A program made the position numbers and the translations under genes. This document shows, in pieces, positions 5,630-7,337 of a stretch of DNA of 7,337 nucleotides. Source of the stretch: Nitrospiraceae bacterium. GTDB lineage: Bacteria; Nitrospirota; Nitrospiria; Nitrospirales; Nitrospiraceae. Below the pieces are notes generated by a model. That model saw only the letters and a program-made list of their open reading frames with translations, was not told where the DNA came from and did no database searches. Where the stretch lies: positions 1 to 7,337 of the forward strand of contig JACVSD010000084.1 in NCBI GenBank assembly GCA_014534095.1. Direction: 5' to 3'. The stretch's first letter is position 1. Every line of letters begins with the position of its first letter.

Positions 5630-7337
5630 CTAGCGCTGCTGCGCTTGATCCAATTCGGCCAGTGCCTCGGCATCTTCCTGTAATCGTTCGCTGCCTTCGT
5701 CCGCCGGCATGAACTGCTGCACCCGGGTGTTGCCGCTGTCGACGACAAAGACGCTGCCCTTCGCATCGACCGCGATCCCGTAAGGGAAATTGAACTGGCC
5801 GTCGCCGTTTCCGAATCCGCCCCACTGAGTGATGAAGTTCCCTTCGCGATCGAACTTTTCAATACGGTGGTTGCCGGTATCGGTCACATACACGTCGCCG
5901 GCTCCGTCGACGGCAATGCCCCACGGCGACCGCAACTGTCCGGCTTCCTGCGCGAGAGGACTACTGGCATGACCGGCTTCGGCGCTGCCTCCCCACTTGG
6001 TCAACAATTGCGGCAGCACGTTCGTGCTCGTATCAAACTTTTGGATCCGGTGATTGCCCATGTCCACGACATACACCGACCCGTCGCTTTGATCGACGGC
6101 GATGCCTCGAGGGAAATAAAACTGACCGTCGCCGTTCCCAAAACTGCCCCAGGCCATGATGAACTCGCCGGTCATGTCGAATTTCTGCACGCGGAAATTC
6201 GCGCTATCGACGACATACACAAAACCCCGGACCCGGTCCACCGCAATGCCCCACGGTGCGTTGAACTGGCCTTCGCCGTTACCGCGCGATCCGAACTTCA
6301 TCAGATAGCCGCCCAGTTTGCCGTCGAATTTCTGCACACGATGATTATTGGTATCGACTACCCACACGTCGCCTTTCCCGTCGCAGGCAATCCCCGTCGG
6401 ATTATGGAAATTGGCGTTGGCGGATCCGAAATTTCCCCACAAGATGATGAAGTTGCCCGCATTATCGAATTTCTGCACGCGGTTGTTGCCGTTATCGACC
6501 GCAAACAGCGAGCCCTGCTGATCGACACAGAGACCGTACATCGGCGCCATGAATTCGCCGCCGTGCAAAAGCGACGCACCTCGGCCCGGCTTGCCCCATT
6601 TCGACACGCAGAGATAGCCGGACGTATTGACGAGGATCGTCGCGCTCGCGGGGGTCGAAACGTTGTTGCCCACGTCTTTGAACCAGACGTAAATCGTCTT
6701 CTGGCCGTCGGCCGGCGAGAGGATGAACGGGATGGTGGCGCCGAACTTGACGGCGGGCGTGACATCGACCCAGCCCGGGGTGCCGGCCATCGGGGTGAGC
6801 GGACTCTCGGACACGAAATACGATCCGACGCCGGTGTCCAGGTCCGTGGCAGAAATGGTCACGACGACTTCGGGCGAGTTCGTCATGAACGCGCCATGGT
6901 TGATGACGGCGTAGGGATTTTGCGGAGCCGTGATATCGATCAGCACCGGCATCGCCGTGACTTCTTCGGACAGCCCGCTCTCCGTGCCGTCCTCATACGA
7001 CGCGGTGACGGCGTAGAAATACGGCGTATCGTTCGTCAAACCGGTATGCGTATAAGGATTGGTCACCCCTTCGATCTTGGTCGCGCCTTGGAGCGTGAGG
7101 CCGGGCGCAGTGCTGAAATAGAGGTTGTACGACACGGCGCCGGGCACCTCCATCCAACTCAAAAAGACTTCAGTATCCCCAGGCTTCACTGCGACCGACC
7201 GCGGGGGCTGAACCGTCCCGGGTTCGGCGGCTTTGGCCGCCTCTTCCTTACCGCGATTCATTTCCTCATCCGTCGGGACATACTTGAGGACGCGGCTGTT
7301 GCCGCTGTCGACGACAAAGACGCAGCCTTCCCTGTCG
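5630..7337 (-). CDS. NHL-repeat beta-propeller protein with FN3 and Ig-like domains, N-terminus outside window
   Basis: The frame is open from the right edge to the TAG at 5632-5630, about 569 codons in the window. Residues here are counted from the Met codon at 7261, which is internal and not the true start. Codons upstream of it read VFVVDSGNSRV, the end of another NHL blade. Then come an acidic/Lys-rich linker (1-16), a fibronectin type III domain (about 17-107), a bacterial Ig-like domain (about 108-213, with YVWFKDVGNNVS at 191-202), a six-bladed NHL propeller (about 215-519), and an acidic, probably helical tail (520-543). Such proteins are usually exported and act as protein- or glycan-binding scaffolds; no catalytic motif is visible. 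The signal peptide, if any, is outside the window. The 29-nt gap to guaB allows co-transcription, but no functional link is evident. The domain calls are firm; the role is unknown. Confidence 0.9.
   Translation of the reverse strand, partial: DREGCVFVVDSGNSRVLKYVPTDEEMNRGKEEAAKAAEPGTVQPPRSVAVKPGDTEVFLSWMEVPGAVSYNLYFSTAPGLTLQGATKIEGVTNPYTHTGLTNDTPYFYAVTASYEDGTESGLSEEVTAMPVLIDITAPQNPYAVINHGAFMTNSPEVVVTISATDLDTGVGSYFVSESPLTPMAGTPGWVDVTPAVKFGATIPFILSPADGQKTIYVWFKDVGNNVSTPASATILVNTSGYLCVSKWGKPGRGASLLHGGEFMAPMYGLCVDQQGSLFAVDNGNNRVQKFDNAGNFIILWGNFGSANANFHNPTGIACDGKGDVWVVDTNNHRVQKFDGKLGGYLMKFGSRGNGEGQFNAPWGIAVDRVRGFVYVVDSANFRVQKFDMTGEFIMAWGSFGNGDGQFYFPRGIAVDQSDGSVYVVDMGNHRIQKFDTSTNVLPQLLTKWGGSAEAGHASSPLAQEAGQLRSPWGIAVDGAGDVYVTDTGNHRIEKFDREGNFITQWGGFGNGDGQFNFPYGIAVDAKGSVFVVDSGNTRVQQFMPADEGSERLQEDAEALAELDQAQQR
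5705..6619 (-). repeat. Six NHL repeats forming one beta-propeller
   Basis: Six units share the pattern GIAVD...G.VYVVD.GN.RVQKFD...G.FI..WG. Approximate positions are 6538-6434, 6397-6290, 6253-6146, 6109-5990, 5923-5819 and 5782-5705. Between units runs a conserved connector of the type GxxGNGDGQFxxPxG. The opening strand YLCVSKWG (6619-6596 region) supplies the outer strand that the truncated last unit lacks, the usual 'velcro' closure of a six-bladed propeller. The connector between units 4 and 5 is longer than the others, adding about 20 residues. Repeat similarity is also visible in the DNA, for example the CGTCGCCGTT blocks near 5800 and 6130 (+ strand). Confidence 0.88.
7262..7336 (-). 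repeat. End of a second, upstream NHL propeller in the same protein
   Basis: The 25 in-frame codons before the Met at 7261 read VFVVDSGNSRVLKYVPTDEE. This matches the last blade and tail of the downstream propeller (VFVVDSGNTRVQQFMPADEG). At the DNA level, 27 bases at 7297-7323 are identical to 5728-5754, exactly 523 codons apart. The resemblance continues past the blade into the acidic linker (MNRGKEEAAKAAE versus SERLQEDAEALAE). The protein therefore carries at least two propellers with matching trailing linkers; the remainder of the first lies outside the window. Confidence 0.85.

Noticed and set aside
4891..5633. Plus-strand frames of about 200 codons opposite guaB
   Set aside because: They are antisense to a well-conserved guaB and resemble no family; two of them overlap each other in different frames, as expected of GC-rich shadows.
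7259..7261. Met codon at 7261 as the start of the NHL protein
   Set aside because: The frame stays open to the window edge, and the upstream codons encode a recognisable NHL blade, so this Met is internal to a linker.

Overview
The window holds five genes, all on the minus strand, packed head to tail. Read in the direction of transcription (right to left) they are: the 3' part of a gene for a large NHL-repeat protein (5630 to past the right edge), guaB (IMP dehydrogenase), guaA (GMP synthase), an RsuA/RluB-family rRNA pseudouridine synthase, and aspS (aspartyl-tRNA synthetase), which is cut by the left edge. Gaps are 29, 77 and 87 nt, and the last two genes overlap by 4 nt. No RNA gene, mobile element, CRISPR array or convincing terminator is visible. 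No non-coding stretch reaches 300 nt.

The DNA is GC-rich and dense, and the proteins are clearly bacterial: AspRS of the E. coli type with an inserted GAD domain, CBS-containing GuaB, and two-domain GuaA. Large beta-propeller proteins joined to FN3 and Ig-like domains next to a compact housekeeping cluster recall Nitrospira and related environmental Gram-negative bacteria. That placement is an inference from protein style, not from a marker gene.

Functionally, guaB and guaA carry out the two-step branch IMP to XMP to GMP. The pseudouridine synthase and aspS serve translation (rRNA modification and tRNA-Asp charging) and look translationally coupled through an ATGA overlap. The NHL protein is probably exported or cell-surface. 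It has no obvious link to nucleotide or translation metabolism, although its stop codon lies only 29 nt before guaB.

I found no strong candidate for a new biological system. The items most worth a second look are a module duplication in the NHL protein (27 identical nt at a spacing of 523 codons), an AspRS anticodon-domain His that suggests non-discriminating tRNA charging, and a short SD-led reading frame between guaA and the pseudouridine synthase.
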